Source: Pedobacter cryoconitis (lineage in GTDB: Bacteria; Bacteroidota; Bacteroidia; Sphingobacteriales; Sphingobacteriaceae). Taken from it: a stretch of DNA of 64,000 nt. A program made the translations under genes and the position numbers. The notes beneath the pieces were generated by a model, which ran no database searches, had not been told where the DNA came from, and saw nothing but the letters and a program-made list of their open reading frames with translations. Below, piece by piece: positions 9,477 through 18,346 of the stretch. Location: assembly GCA_019352875.1 (NCBI GenBank), contig JAAAFW010000015.1, positions 248,001 through 312,000 on the forward strand, given 5' to 3'. Position 1 is the stretch's first letter; each line of letters starts with the position of its first letter.

Positions 9477-11066
9477 ATGAAACAAATCAACAATTATCGC
9501 TCTTGGTTTAATTTGATGTTATTAGCTACGTGTTTAACTTTCGGATGTAAAAAAAATATAGATGAAATTAAACAAGAAAGTGGTAAAATCTCCTCAATCG
9601 ACGCAAAAAACAGGAGTCTAAAATTATCGAATTTAAGTGTTCAGCGCTCAGATGAATTGATGGAGGGCTTTTCCTTACTGCTAAGGGATGCTCTGGCAGA
9701 TGATGTAGAATTAAGGCGCTTTTTAAAAAATGAGGCACTCAAGAAATTTGACTTGGATTATGACATACTGTATGGTATGATTAAAGACAAAACTGTATCC
9801 AATAATCAGACCTTTCGTGAAAAGCTTCTAAAGTATGTAAATAGTGAGCAGGAGTTATTTGAATTTGAAGAAAGTCTGCCACTTCTAACGATATATGTTC
9901 CTGAAATACCTAATTTTTCAGCCGAAAAATGGAATGCTGAAAGTGAAAAGCCAGCTGTGTCTACCGGAATTATAAACAAAAATAAAATGGTGACTTATTA
10001 TTTGAACGACGGTGAGCAAGAGGAAAAATTAGTCGATTTGGTTCCAGGCTTTCCTTTATTAGTAATTAAAAACAATGAAAGGGTTGTTTTATCAGAACAT
10101 GCAAGCGAGCTAAAAATTACTAATACAAGTCGGATAACTACTGCTAGTAATAATTATGTTTTTACATCAGAAAACTTCAACGGTCTGTCCGAAAATCAAA
10201 AAACAAATAGTTCTAAGGTAGGAGGGGGAGCCACTACGAATAGTACATGTCTCAATTGTTCCTTAGATGATAAGCTTTCAACAGCATTTGATCTATGGCA
10301 ACAATATGGAACAAACAATATCTGGCAAAGGGATTATATTTACTATTCTATCACACCAAATTCTCCTAATGGGCCATTGGATACTAGGTACCAGGAAACA
10401 ATAACAGCACTTAAATTTAAAACTGGAAAAGAAGCCTATGATAAAATATCTGATCAGTCTGAAGATCCATATGCTATTCATGACCCCAATAGTCCTACTA
10501 ATTCCCCAACTGCTAGCTGGACAGAAGGAAGTTTTGAATTCAAAGTGACGGTACTCATCAACAATACACAAGGACTTGGAACTGTGATAACAAAGCTGTT
10601 CCCAGTTAGTCCATCACGTCTGTTTTTTTTACGTTATGTTGCTCAGGGGAACAACTACTACACCCTTAGTATTACGCCTATTCAATGTGATTTGAATGAA
10701 GTAGTTGCTGCTTGGGATATTAAAAATAATGGGGTTGCATGGAAAGTCACGCTGTCTGAAGCTGATGCTTCATCGACGATTACAACTTCACAAACTAATA
10801 CCAGCCAATTTGCAACAAATTTCGGTTTTGATTTAAGTAAGATAGGTTTAAAATTTGGTACAAGTTCAACTACTACCTCGGTCAGTAATTATTCCATAGC
10901 TACTCAGGTTGGCGATGACCAATTGGGGGAAGGTGCTATTTATTTTTATGACCCTGTTGTTATCAGTTGGGATATTATCCCAGGTGTAGGGGCTCAATCG
11001 TATACCTTTAAAGACATAGATACAGGTTGGGCTCTGTTAACAATTCAACCAAAAAAAGTGTTTTAA
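9477..11066 (+). CDS. unknown 529-residue lipoprotein
   Basis: Not recognised as a named family. A signal peptide ends at a lipobox (LTFGC, Cys24), so the protein should be anchored in the outer or inner membrane. Residues 40-140 look alpha-helical; from about 250 the sequence is beta-rich. A CxxC pair (CLNC) lies near residue 258. Near residues 435-480 is a Thr/Ser-rich stretch of alternating polar and non-polar residues (SSTITTSQTNTSQFATNFG), the kind of segment seen in membrane-inserting beta-hairpins. AT-rich DNA upstream and position inside the decayed island suggest acquired cargo. It pairs with the lipoprotein gene 18 bp downstream. Confidence 0.75.
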   Translation: MKQINNYRSWFNLMLLATCLTFGCKKNIDEIKQESGKISSIDAKNRSLKLSNLSVQRSDELMEGFSLLLRDALADDVELRRFLKNEALKKFDLDYDILYGMIKDKTVSNNQTFREKLLKYVNSEQELFEFEESLPLLTIYVPEIPNFSAEKWNAESEKPAVSTGIINKNKMVTYYLNDGEQEEKLVDLVPGFPLLVIKNNERVVLSEHASELKITNTSRITTASNNYVFTSENFNGLSENQKTNSSKVGGGATTNSTCLNCSLDDKLSTAFDLWQQYGTNNIWQRDYIYYSITPNSPNGPLDTRYQETITALKFKTGKEAYDKISDQSEDPYAIHDPNSPTNSPTASWTEGSFEFKVTVLINNTQGLGTVITKLFPVSPSRLFFLRYVAQGNNYYTLSITPIQCDLNEVVAAWDIKNNGVAWKVTLSEADASSTITTSQTNTSQFATNFGFDLSKIGLKFGTSSTTTSVSNYSIATQVGDDQLGEGAIYFYDPVVISWDIIPGVGAQSYTFKDIDTGWALLTIQPKKVF

Positions 11067-11084
11067 ATAAGTAGATAAATAGAA

Positions 11085-11648
11085 ATGAATAAATTAACAA
11101 TCGTGTTTTACAGTCTAGCGCTGTTGAGTTTGATGACTTCTGGATGTAAAAAAGATTATCCAACAGATGAGTTCCAACAGAAGTATAATGGGAAATATGC
11201 AATTGTAAGCGCCACGGTCAATAAACAGGTGGATGTTAACTTTGACGGAGTTGCCAATACTGAACTTTTAAAAGAGATAGCAACTTTAAAAGACTCTTAT
11301 CTTGAATTAATAATCCGTGATAATGTTAAATCTTATGTTTTTTCACAGTTCTGGCAGAATCAATTTTTCGATAGTGTAGATGAAAAAATACCAAGTATTT
11401 ACGATCCCAGTATTATAGTCAATTACGTTAATCAAGCCACAGTATCATCTTTTACCATCGATCAAGAACAATCAAAGCTCATATTGGGTAGAGAAAATAT
11501 AGATTCATCCTTCCCATTGCCAGATTCGGTTGAAATTTTACCGAATCAGAATATAAAAGTAAGGATGTCCAAATCTTTATATACAAGTTCTGGCTGGCAA
11601 AACGTTGCTTTAACGGTGGTATATGAACGTTTTATTGATCAATTTTAA
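11085..11648 (+). CDS. unknown 187-residue lipoprotein
   Basis: Small secreted lipoprotein (lipobox MTSGC, Cys21) of predicted beta-rich fold, beginning KYNGKYAIVSATVNKQVDVN, similar in style to lipocalin-like Bacteroidota lipoproteins. No family assigned. It begins 18 bp after the 529-residue lipoprotein gene and is followed by a hairpin, so the two probably form a two-gene operon and may work together at the cell surface. Confidence 0.75.
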   Translation: MNKLTIVFYSLALLSLMTSGCKKDYPTDEFQQKYNGKYAIVSATVNKQVDVNFDGVANTELLKEIATLKDSYLELIIRDNVKSYVFSQFWQNQFFDSVDEKIPSIYDPSIIVNYVNQATVSSFTIDQEQSKLILGRENIDSSFPLPDSVEILPNQNIKVRMSKSLYTSSGWQNVALTVVYERFIDQF

Positions 11649-11684
11649 TGATCATACTTAATAATTAACAAACCTCAATAAACC

Positions 11685-11729
11685 AAGCCTCCATACAGAT
11701 AAATTTTTTCAGGTATGGTGGGCTTTTTT
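11685..11729 (+). terminator. probable rho-independent terminator
   Basis: Imperfect stem AAGCCTCCATAC / GTATGGTGGGCTT followed by TTTTTT, 36 bp after the small lipoprotein stop. It closes the two-lipoprotein operon. Confidence 0.7.
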
Positions 11730-11909
11730 GTGGGCGCTTTGTGTCATTTATTAAATTAAAATTTTAGTGGTAATCCCAATAAAACTTTCATAGAAAAAGC
11801 TAAATTCAATAGACTTATTAATAACTTCAGGTGATGTACTAATAAAATTGGTAAAGATTTAAAACGCTAATAATATTAGCACATATTTGTGCGACTTAAA
11901 TTTCATGTC

Positions 11910-12356
11910 ATGCAAAACGATAAGCACATTATCCATATGGATCAGGATGCGTTCTTCGTATCGGTTGAAGTAAGTAAAGAGCCTACATTAGCGGGTAAAC
12001 CAGTAATTATCGGAGGAACTTCAGATAGAGGTGTTGTTGCTTCTTATAGTTATGAAGCAAGAAAATGCGGCGTGCATTCTGCTATGCCATCAAAATTAGC
12101 GAAACAACTATGTCCACACGCGATCTTTATAAAGGGGAATATGGATGCTTATACTAAGGCTTCTCTAGAGGTTACAGATATCATAAGAGAAAAAGTTCCG
12201 CTATTTGAAAAGGCCAGTATTGATGAACATTATATCAATATGACCGGCATGGATCGTTTTTATGGCTTTATGCAATACGCCCATGAATTACTGGAAAAAA
12301 TCATCAAAGAACTCATTTACCAATTCATTTGGTTTGTTAGTTAACAAAACTATAGA
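11910..12356 (+). pseudogene. truncated DNA polymerase IV (dinB) remnant
   Basis: N-terminal Y-family polymerase: IIHMDQDAFFVSVE holds the first catalytic Asp region, and FEKASIDEHYINMTGMDRF matches the SIDE motif, where DEHY replaces the usual DEFY/DEAY. The ATG at 11910 fits the family start better than the GTG at 11889. The frame ends at 12344. Just before this, two single-base losses near 12310 and 12326 break a sequence that would read ETHLPISFGLLVNKT, the normal continuation. The thumb and little-finger domains are missing, so it cannot be an active polymerase. Confidence 0.85.
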
Positions 12357-12651
12357 TAATTCACTAGTCATAACTTACATTGAACAGAAATCCATTGGCA
12401 CACAATGTACCTTTAAGGCCGACACTATTGATGTGAATCTATTGAATACTTGATTTCTTTAAGTCGATAGCTTTCTCCTTGTAAAAATACAATCATTTAT
12501 AGCTCAATAAGTTAACTGTTAGTATCATTTTTAAAAATGAAAAGGCTTCAATTATCTTGTTGTTTAAATATTGTAATCTTATTTTTGATTAAAAATTAAC
12601 TATTGGAATTTCTGTTGTATCCATGGTGTCGCAGATGTTTCAATTAAATAG

Positions 12652-13321
12652 TTATTAAACCAAATAGTACCTATATGTGGTGGGTATGGTATAGATTTAC
12701 CTCCTGGAGTGATAATCAGACCGGATCCAGGTACTAATCCAAATTACCCACCTATAATCCCAGGTAATCCTAGTATCCCCGGGAGCGGTGGAAATGGCGG
12801 CGGTTATTATCCAGGACCTGGAACGGGAATAGGAGGAAATGATTCACATGACAACGGATGGTATTATGGTGATAAGCCGATGGACCAAGCACGTAGCTTT
12901 ATGTCTGATTACGACCGGGGATCTCAATCATGGCAGTATTAGGTGAGAGTGCAATAACCCATAAACTTAGCGCTACTGAGAATTCTTGGTTTTCTGAAAA
13001 AGCATTAGAGTTAATTAAGTGGTTTTGGATTCGCCGTAGATTCTCATAATCTAACAACAGGTCTGGTGTCGTTTATGTCATGAGAGGCAAATACCATTAT
13101 GAATTTAGCAAATAAGACTACCGGGATGGTTGGTATCGCATTTGGTGGTGTCACTGCCGCAACTAATATCTACAACAACGGAGGAAATACAGGTGATTGG
13201 ATCGCTATTGGATTGTCGTTGGCATCTTTAGCTCTTCTTCTTACTCCAACCGCGACAGGGACAGCAGCGGGGCCAAGCTTAATATAACGACGCGATTTCT
13301 ATCGCAGGGGGATACAATTAG
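12652..13321 (+). pseudogene. frameshifted toxin-like Gly-rich protein remnant
   Basis: Several frames join into one former protein. 12652-12942 reads IDLPPGVIIRPDPG and a Pro/Gly-rich linker, ending RGSQSWQY. A shifted frame from about 12925 continues with MAVLGESAITHKLSATENSW. After another shift near 13020 comes GFGFAVDSHNLTTGLVSFMS, a TGA at 13080, then EANTIMNLANKTTGMVGIAF and a hydrophobic Gly/Ala-rich segment to 13287; one more shift would end it at 13321. The linker and glycine-zipper style are reminiscent of secreted polymorphic toxins or Rhs tails of Bacteroidota. No catalytic domain is recognisable, so the toxin idea is inference. Confidence 0.55.
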
Positions 13322-13346
13322 GAAATGCTTAAATTAAATAATTAGA

Positions 13347-14042
13347 ATGGCAGATAATTTTTACGAAGTGAAAGTTCTTAGCGCAGTTCGATATGGTGTG
13401 TTCATAAATATATATTTATTCGGTGGTGTAGCATTAACTGCTTTTTTAACATGGCAGCTACATCAAATTGCAATATTATACATTGGAGTATTTATGTTTT
13501 GTATAACTCCGGTTTTTATGAAAAAAATCTTTAGGCGTAAGTTTATGAGAGATGTTAAAATAAATTTTTTGTTAGAAAGTATATGTATAGATTTTTATAA
13601 AAAAAGCGAATCTGATTTGTTTGACAGGATTGAGGTGGACTATAATAAAATTAATTCCTATAGATTTAGTGAGGATGTAGATTCATCAGCGATTGCGCTC
13701 TATACTAAGAACGGCTCAAAAGTGAGCTTACACTTTGAAGATCAAATTGAAAATGACGGTGATTCAATTGTATCTGTTTTTAGAAATCATTTAAAAGACT
13801 ATAACCAACGAACCTTAGGCCAAGCTAAAATTTATTTAAAACCGAGCCTTTATACCACAAAATTCGGCACAGCAGTTATCGCTTGTTTAGGTACCGGATG
13901 GATATTGGTCTCTATTTATTTACTAATTTATATTCCTAAAACTGTTCCTTTTACAACTATCGGTGGTATATTTTTCTTTCTTCAGATACTCACTCAACGA
14001 AAAAGGGATATTCAAACAAATCTGCAAGAAAATGATAAATAA
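13347..14042 (+). CDS. unknown four-helix membrane protein, possible immunity protein
   Basis: 231 residues: two helices near residues 15-60 (VRYGVFINIYLFGGVALTAF and IAILYIGVFMFCITPVF), a soluble middle of about 110 residues with a PH-like alternation of strands, then two helices near 175-215 and a charged tail. No named family recognised. It is the only intact gene behind the broken toxin-like gene, 25 bp after its last codon, the position usual for an immunity gene. The AT-rich composition matches the island. Immunity function is a contextual guess. Confidence 0.65.
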   Translation: MADNFYEVKVLSAVRYGVFINIYLFGGVALTAFLTWQLHQIAILYIGVFMFCITPVFMKKIFRRKFMRDVKINFLLESICIDFYKKSESDLFDRIEVDYNKINSYRFSEDVDSSAIALYTKNGSKVSLHFEDQIENDGDSIVSVFRNHLKDYNQRTLGQAKIYLKPSLYTTKFGTAVIACLGTGWILVSIYLLIYIPKTVPFTTIGGIFFFLQILTQRKRDIQTNLQENDK

Positions 14043-14066
14043 AATGTCATTCTTAGATGACTTAAT

Positions 14067-14904
14067 TTAGTGATTGGATTTCCACTGTTCTCCGTCTACG
14101 CCTGTTACAATATCTATGTTTCGAAGATTATTCACATCTACGTAAGCCAGGCCAGTAAAACATCAAAACAGAAATATCTCTTACCTGTGTCAATCTTTCG
14201 GTAGCCAGCTTCTTTTCCGCCATCAATTGTATTTCTTCACGGATTAGGTAAACCCGGTCTGTTTTCTTTATCTTATTCTTGTAATTAAGAAAAGGGACAG
14301 TATTCAGCAGTCCACCTAACAGACAAATCCTGATGATTTTTCCAAAGTTCTTTAAATATTTGACGGTTGAATTGTTGGCGCATTTTTGTACTGATCGTAA
14401 ATAGAAATCGTATTCGGTAATAAAGGCATGGTCAATTTTTTTAATCTCAATATCCTTTATATTATACTTCCATTCCAAAAACTCAATAGTATGTTTTAAG
14501 GAAGTTCGGTAACGGTCTTTTTGAATTCTGACCCCAGCAGGGCTTTCATTTTCCGGTTATGGTTCTTGAAACATCACTAAGCTCATTGGTTTTTCTTTCT
14601 TATCTAAAAATTGGTTTTTTAATACTTTCAGCAGAAATTAATGCATCTGCTTCAATTAACTGGCGATGTGCATAGTAAACTTTAGCCCGCAGGTTATCCA
14701 GATAAGCATTAAAAGATTTTACTTCTTCCTTATTGCCATTAGATCGTCCTGTCTGAGAGTTCCAGCGGGAGGGTTCACAACTGCTTCCAGTTGTGGCTTC
14801 AGAACATTTACCTTGAACAATAATACGCAAATAGATTGGGACAGGGCCTTTTACGCAGTTTTTAGGCTTCTTCATATAGAAGAGTAAGCTAAATTAATTT
14901 TCAT
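14067..14904 (-). pseudogene. tyrosine integrase remnant with several frameshifts
   Basis: Former phage/conjugative-element type integrase of Bacteroidota. The ATG at 14904 gives MKINLAY, and after a shift MKKPKNCVKGPVPIYLRI and RWNSQTGRSNG form the arm-binding domain down to 14600. Further shifts between 14600 and 14480 break EHNRKMKALLG. The SAM-like core-binding domain is in one piece at 14128-14478 (WKYNIKDIEIKKIDHAFITE). Near 14150 another shift moves into TGLAYVDV and IVTGVDGEQWKSNH, ending at 14067. The catalytic His-x-x-Arg and Tyr are absent. It lies beside tRNA-Ser, a common target site. Confidence 0.88.
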
Positions 14905-15094
14905 AATGTTGCATGTTAAGGATTTACAAATTTAGCTTTGCAGTTACTGGTAATCAAAATGTTCAGTCTTTGAATATGATGTATATCAAATAGATATACG
15001 AAATTCGGTGAGTCGTATTAATTTCCAAAACTATTAACCCAATTGCTTACCTGCAGGATGGGAAACGGTGCATGTTTTGGCTATCTCTAAAATG

Positions 15095-15130
15095 AAAAAA
15101 CCTGCAAATCGTATGATTTGCAGGTTTTTT
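15095..15130 (-). terminator. bidirectional terminator behind tRNA-Ser
   Basis: Perfect stem AAAAAACCTGCAAATC / GATTTGCAGGTTTTTT around GTAT. It lies 21 bp beyond the tRNA 3' end on the minus strand and has T/A tracts on both sides, so it can act in both directions. Confidence 0.85.
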
Positions 15131-15151
15131 CGAAATCTAGTCACCTAGTAG

Positions 15152-15236
15152 CGGAGAGTGGGGGATTCGAACCCGCGGACCTGTAACAGTCAACAGTTTT
15201 CAAGACTGCCTCAATCGACCACTCTGACAACTCTCC
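15152..15236 (-). tRNA. tRNA-Ser (UGA), 3' CCA not encoded
   Basis: 85-nt serine tRNA with acceptor stem GGAGAGT/ACTCTCC, long variable arm, T-arm GGTTCGAATCC and anticodon loop CTTGAAA, giving anticodon UGA for UCA codons. The base after the discriminator G is followed by CTA, not CCA. Its near-identical paralogue at 42735-42822 has CCA and differs at one variable-arm base. The 3' end points to the decayed island and its integrase, so this is the likely former insertion site. Confidence 0.96.
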
Positions 15237-15636
15237 GAGACGAAAGTACAAACTATTTACCCAGTGTTACAAACCTGGAAACTATCTTTTTTAAAGAAAG
15301 GTTTTAACTCGCAAATACTGAGTGAAATATAATTTTGAACCCTGACCCGTAGCCGCAATAATTGATTTTGTATTTCGCTAATCGATCTCCCGGGGATACA
15401 TGGAGAAATCTCATTCAGGAATTGCACCTGACAGGTGACAACGTTGTTCATCACAGGCTGCTGGTGAGCAGCAGACGATGCTGAAGCGACAACTTGGAGT
15501 AATTACTTTTCCAACTTAAATGCTGATAAACAAGCAGGGGGGGGTAGTCAACAGAAAAGCCGGTTCGCCAACAAATTCCGATTACACTGCCTCGGCAATA
15601 AAGGACTTACTATAAACTCATTCATCGGAACCAGAA
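15237..15636. other. 400-bp stretch without a convincing gene
   Basis: Only a 65-codon minus-strand frame without recognisable features is open here. A G8 run occurs near 15537. The sequence up to about 15260 is the 5' flank of tRNA-Ser, where its promoter should be. I see nothing else I can name. Confidence 0.4.
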
Positions 15637-16902
15637 TTAAGTTGTAGTTGGATTGATAGCCAGTTGATATTTTTCTTCATCAAATTCTTTCTCACTTTTA
15701 GCGATCACCACCACGGCAATACCGTTGCCAATTAGGTTAGTGATTGATCTGGCTTCTGACATAAACCGGTCTACGCCCAATAAGACCGCCACATTTTCTA
15801 TGGGCATGATGTTCAAGGAAACCAGTGTCGAGCTGAGCACAATAAAGCCACTGCCGGTTACGCCGGCGGCACCTTTGGAGGTTACCATTAAGATGCCCAT
15901 TGCTGCAATCTGTTCTGTGATTCCGATCTCTACTTTGAAGGCTTGGGTTAGAAAAATCAAGGCAATAGAAAGATAAATAGAAGTACCATCAAGGTTAAAG
16001 GAATAACCCGTAGGAATCACCAGGCCGACGACTGATTTGGAGCAGCCAAAACGTTCCATCTTTTGGATCATACTTGGCAATACAGATTCGGAAGAAGAGG
16101 TGCCAAGCACTACCAGTATCTCTTGACGAATATATTTCAAATATTGCCAAAGGCTAAATTTATAGAGGTAACAAATTAAATTGAGCACTACAAAAATAAA
16201 TATGATGCAGGTAATGTAAACCACTAACATTACTTTCCCCATAGGAATCAGTGTAGAAAGACCATAGTTGCCGACGGTAAATGCCATCCCTCCAAAAGCG
16301 CCCAAAGGGGCAAGCTTCATCACAAATTTCATAATATTGAAAATGACCTGAGAGAGATTCTCAAAAGTAACGATGGTATGTCTCCCCGCGCGGCCCATTT
16401 TGCTTAATGCAAAACCAAACAAGATTGCAAAAAATAGGATTTGCAAAATATCGCCTTTTGCAAAAGATTCGAAAATATTTGGAGTAATGATGTGACTGAT
16501 GAAGTCCATCCAGCCCGTCTCAACAGGAGCAGCAACTGCGGGCGTATTGAGGACGGCAGGAATATCAGGTTGTACTACTACTGGATTTAAGCCATCACCG
16601 GGTCTCATTAAATTGGCAGTTACCAGGCCGATAAAAATCGCTACCGTAGTAATTACTTCAAAATAAAGTAATGCTTTTCCACCAACGCGCCCCACCTTTT
16701 TCATATCGCCCATTTTGGCGATGCCAAGCACGATGGTGAAGAAAATGATTGGAGCGATCAACATGCTAATCATGTTGATGAAAGTTTTGCTGATCAGTTT
16801 GGCAGTATTTGCAAACGTCGGAAAGAACATCCCTACCAGGATGCCCAAGATTATTGCAATGATCACCTGAAAAGTCAGGTGTCTGGTAATGTTTTTCATC
16901 AT
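15637..16902 (-). CDS. dctA: C4-dicarboxylate/H+ symporter DctA-like
   Basis: 421-residue dicarboxylate/amino acid:cation symporter in the inner membrane, importing succinate, fumarate or malate. Signatures of the family are the serine-rich re-entrant loop GTSSSESVLP near residue 270 and VIPTGYSFNLDGTSIYLS near 300, the latter containing the substrate-binding NLDG motif. Typical length is 420-430. It starts with two Met codons (16902 or 16899). DctA rather than a glutamate carrier is based on overall resemblance. It is transcribed alone. Confidence 0.9.
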   Translation of the reverse strand: MMKNITRHLTFQVIIAIILGILVGMFFPTFANTAKLISKTFINMISMLIAPIIFFTIVLGIAKMGDMKKVGRVGGKALLYFEVITTVAIFIGLVTANLMRPGDGLNPVVVQPDIPAVLNTPAVAAPVETGWMDFISHIITPNIFESFAKGDILQILFFAILFGFALSKMGRAGRHTIVTFENLSQVIFNIMKFVMKLAPLGAFGGMAFTVGNYGLSTLIPMGKVMLVVYITCIIFIFVVLNLICYLYKFSLWQYLKYIRQEILVVLGTSSSESVLPSMIQKMERFGCSKSVVGLVIPTGYSFNLDGTSIYLSIALIFLTQAFKVEIGITEQIAAMGILMVTSKGAAGVTGSGFIVLSSTLVSLNIMPIENVAVLLGVDRFMSEARSITNLIGNGIAVVVIAKSEKEFDEEKYQLAINPTTT

Positions 16903-17081
16903 GTCGTAGCCGGTTTATCTACATTTGGTTTAAAAAAAAAGGCACTTAATCCTCTAATATAGTATATCGGCAACTTAATGGAAGTAAAATATTCACACCG
17001 TCAATTATAGTAAAGAAGGATAACTCTGAAAAGTTCCGAAGCACAGTAAGAGGCTAACATTCCATTATATCAGATAAAAGA

Positions 17082-17116
17082 AAAGGGACTATTTCATTTG
17101 TAATGAACAGTCCCTT
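17082..17116 (-). terminator. bidirectional terminator behind azoreductase
   Basis: Stem AAAGGGACT...AGTCCCTTT, extended inward by TTCATT/AATGAA, with A/T tracts at both ends. It lies 84 bp beyond the azoreductase stop on the minus strand and upstream of dctA. Confidence 0.8.
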
Positions 17117-17199
17117 TCTCTTTATGTTAATTCATATATTCGATGAATTCATTTTCTCAGTACTGAAGGCCACTGAATTTATTGGTATCAGCTATTTTT

Positions 17200-17799
17200 C
17201 TAAAGAACAATACTGCTGATTGCATTTTCCAATGCATGTTCTTTTAAGCCTGGTATATTGACTCCTTCTACGCGAACGACAGTCACGTCTGTCATTCCAA
17301 GAAAACCGAGCACTGCTGTCAGATAACCGCTTACAAAATCATATGGTTTATATGATCCCTCGGAATATACTGCACCGGAGGACATGGCGATATATACTTT
17401 TTTATTTTTGACCAGTCCTTCGGCACCTTGTTCGCTGTAGCTAAAGGTTTTTCCTGCCCTTGCAATGTGATCAATCCATGCTTTAAGCGTCGAATGAATA
17501 CTAAAGTTGTATAGTGGTGCACCGATAACAATGATATCTGCTGCCATGAGCTGGTTAATTGCCTTATCGGAATATTGTATCGCATCCTTATCCTCCGGGG
17601 TCAGGTGTTCTTGCGGAGTAAAGAATGAACGCAAGTGAGCGGTGTCCAGATGTGGTACATTGGTTTCGATTAGATTAACTGTTTCGACGGCGCTGCCCTG
17701 GAATTCATCCTGGATTTTGCTGATGACAGCATTAGCCAATTTTATGCTGAAAGATTCGTCGCCTCGGGGGCTGGAGATTAAATGAAGGATTCGTTTCAT
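17200..17799 (-). CDS. azoR: FMN-dependent NADH-azoreductase family protein
   Basis: 199-residue flavodoxin-like quinone/azo reductase. FMN-binding segments are visible: SSPRGDESFSIKLANAVI after the first strand, APLYNFSIHSTLKAWIDHIARAGKTF near residues 95-120 with the typical PxYNF and LKxWID parts, and SSGAVYS near 145. Enzymes of this family reduce quinones with NADH and protect against electrophile stress. Divergently transcribed from an HxlR regulator 107 bp away, an arrangement known for electrophile-controlled reductases. Confidence 0.93.
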   Translation of the reverse strand: MKRILHLISSPRGDESFSIKLANAVISKIQDEFQGSAVETVNLIETNVPHLDTAHLRSFFTPQEHLTPEDKDAIQYSDKAINQLMAADIIVIGAPLYNFSIHSTLKAWIDHIARAGKTFSYSEQGAEGLVKNKKVYIAMSSGAVYSEGSYKPYDFVSGYLTAVLGFLGMTDVTVVRVEGVNIPGLKEHALENAISSIVL

Positions 17800-17838
17800 A
17801 ATTTTATTTTTGAATTGCCAGCAAAGCTACCAGTGTAC

Positions 17839-17889
17839 AGTATGAAAAACATACTAGTTTCCTAAAGGAAAGCGGTTTCCTCGGGGAAA
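17839..17889. promoter_or_regulatory. palindrome cluster in azoR/HxlR divergent region
   Basis: AGTATG-AAAAA-CATACT at 17839-17855 is a perfect 6+6 palindrome. TTTCCT-AA-AGGAAA follows at 17858-17871, and a weaker copy TTTCCTCGGGGAAA at 17876-17889. They fill the space between the two start codons and are good candidates for the HxlR operator and the divergent promoters. Regulator and site are paired by position only. Confidence 0.5.
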
Positions 17890-17906
17890 GTGCCTAGCTT
17901 TGGAGA

Positions 17907-18290
17907 ATGAAATTGAATGCAAATGAGGGGGTTCCGAGCAAACAGGAATGCGTTTCCAAGGTGAGGCCAATCACTGACGCACTATATGTGCTCAATGGAA
18001 AATGGAAGTTGCCGCTAATCTTTACACTTAGGGAAAATGCCCAGCGTTTTAATGAGATACTAAAATCAGTTGAGGGAATAACGCCAAAGGTGTTGGCAAA
18101 AGAACTTCGGGACTTAGAAAACAATGAATTCATTGTCAGGAAGGTATTTCCTACAACCCCGGTTACAGTGATCTATGAGTCTACGTCCTATAGCGATTCA
18201 TTAAATGGTGTTTTAGGGGAGTTGTATAATTGGGGTGAACAGCATCGTGAAAAGATCAGACACAGCATGCGTGATCGCAAGCGTCCGTAA
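17907..18290 (+). CDS. HxlR-family transcriptional regulator (first)
   Basis: 127-residue winged-helix regulator. The HxlR pattern is CxxxxxxPITDALYVLNGKWKLP near residues 15-32, then RFNEILKSVEGITPKVLAKELR as the recognition region and LENNEFIVRKVF leading to the wing. Cys15 sits where HxlR/YodB/QorR proteins carry their thiol sensor. It probably represses azoR, 107 bp away on the other strand, until quinones or oxidants modify the Cys; that link is inference. Confidence 0.93.
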   Translation: MKLNANEGVPSKQECVSKVRPITDALYVLNGKWKLPLIFTLRENAQRFNEILKSVEGITPKVLAKELRDLENNEFIVRKVFPTTPVTVIYESTSYSDSLNGVLGELYNWGEQHREKIRHSMRDRKRP

Positions 18291-18346
18291 TAGACCTTAA
18301 TAAGCTTTGACTGGCAGAGCAGATATGGAATTACAAAAATAAAACA

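Noticed and set aside
15257..15454. 65-residue minus-strand ORF upstream of dctA
   Set aside because: No recognisable domain or start signals; probably a chance open frame.
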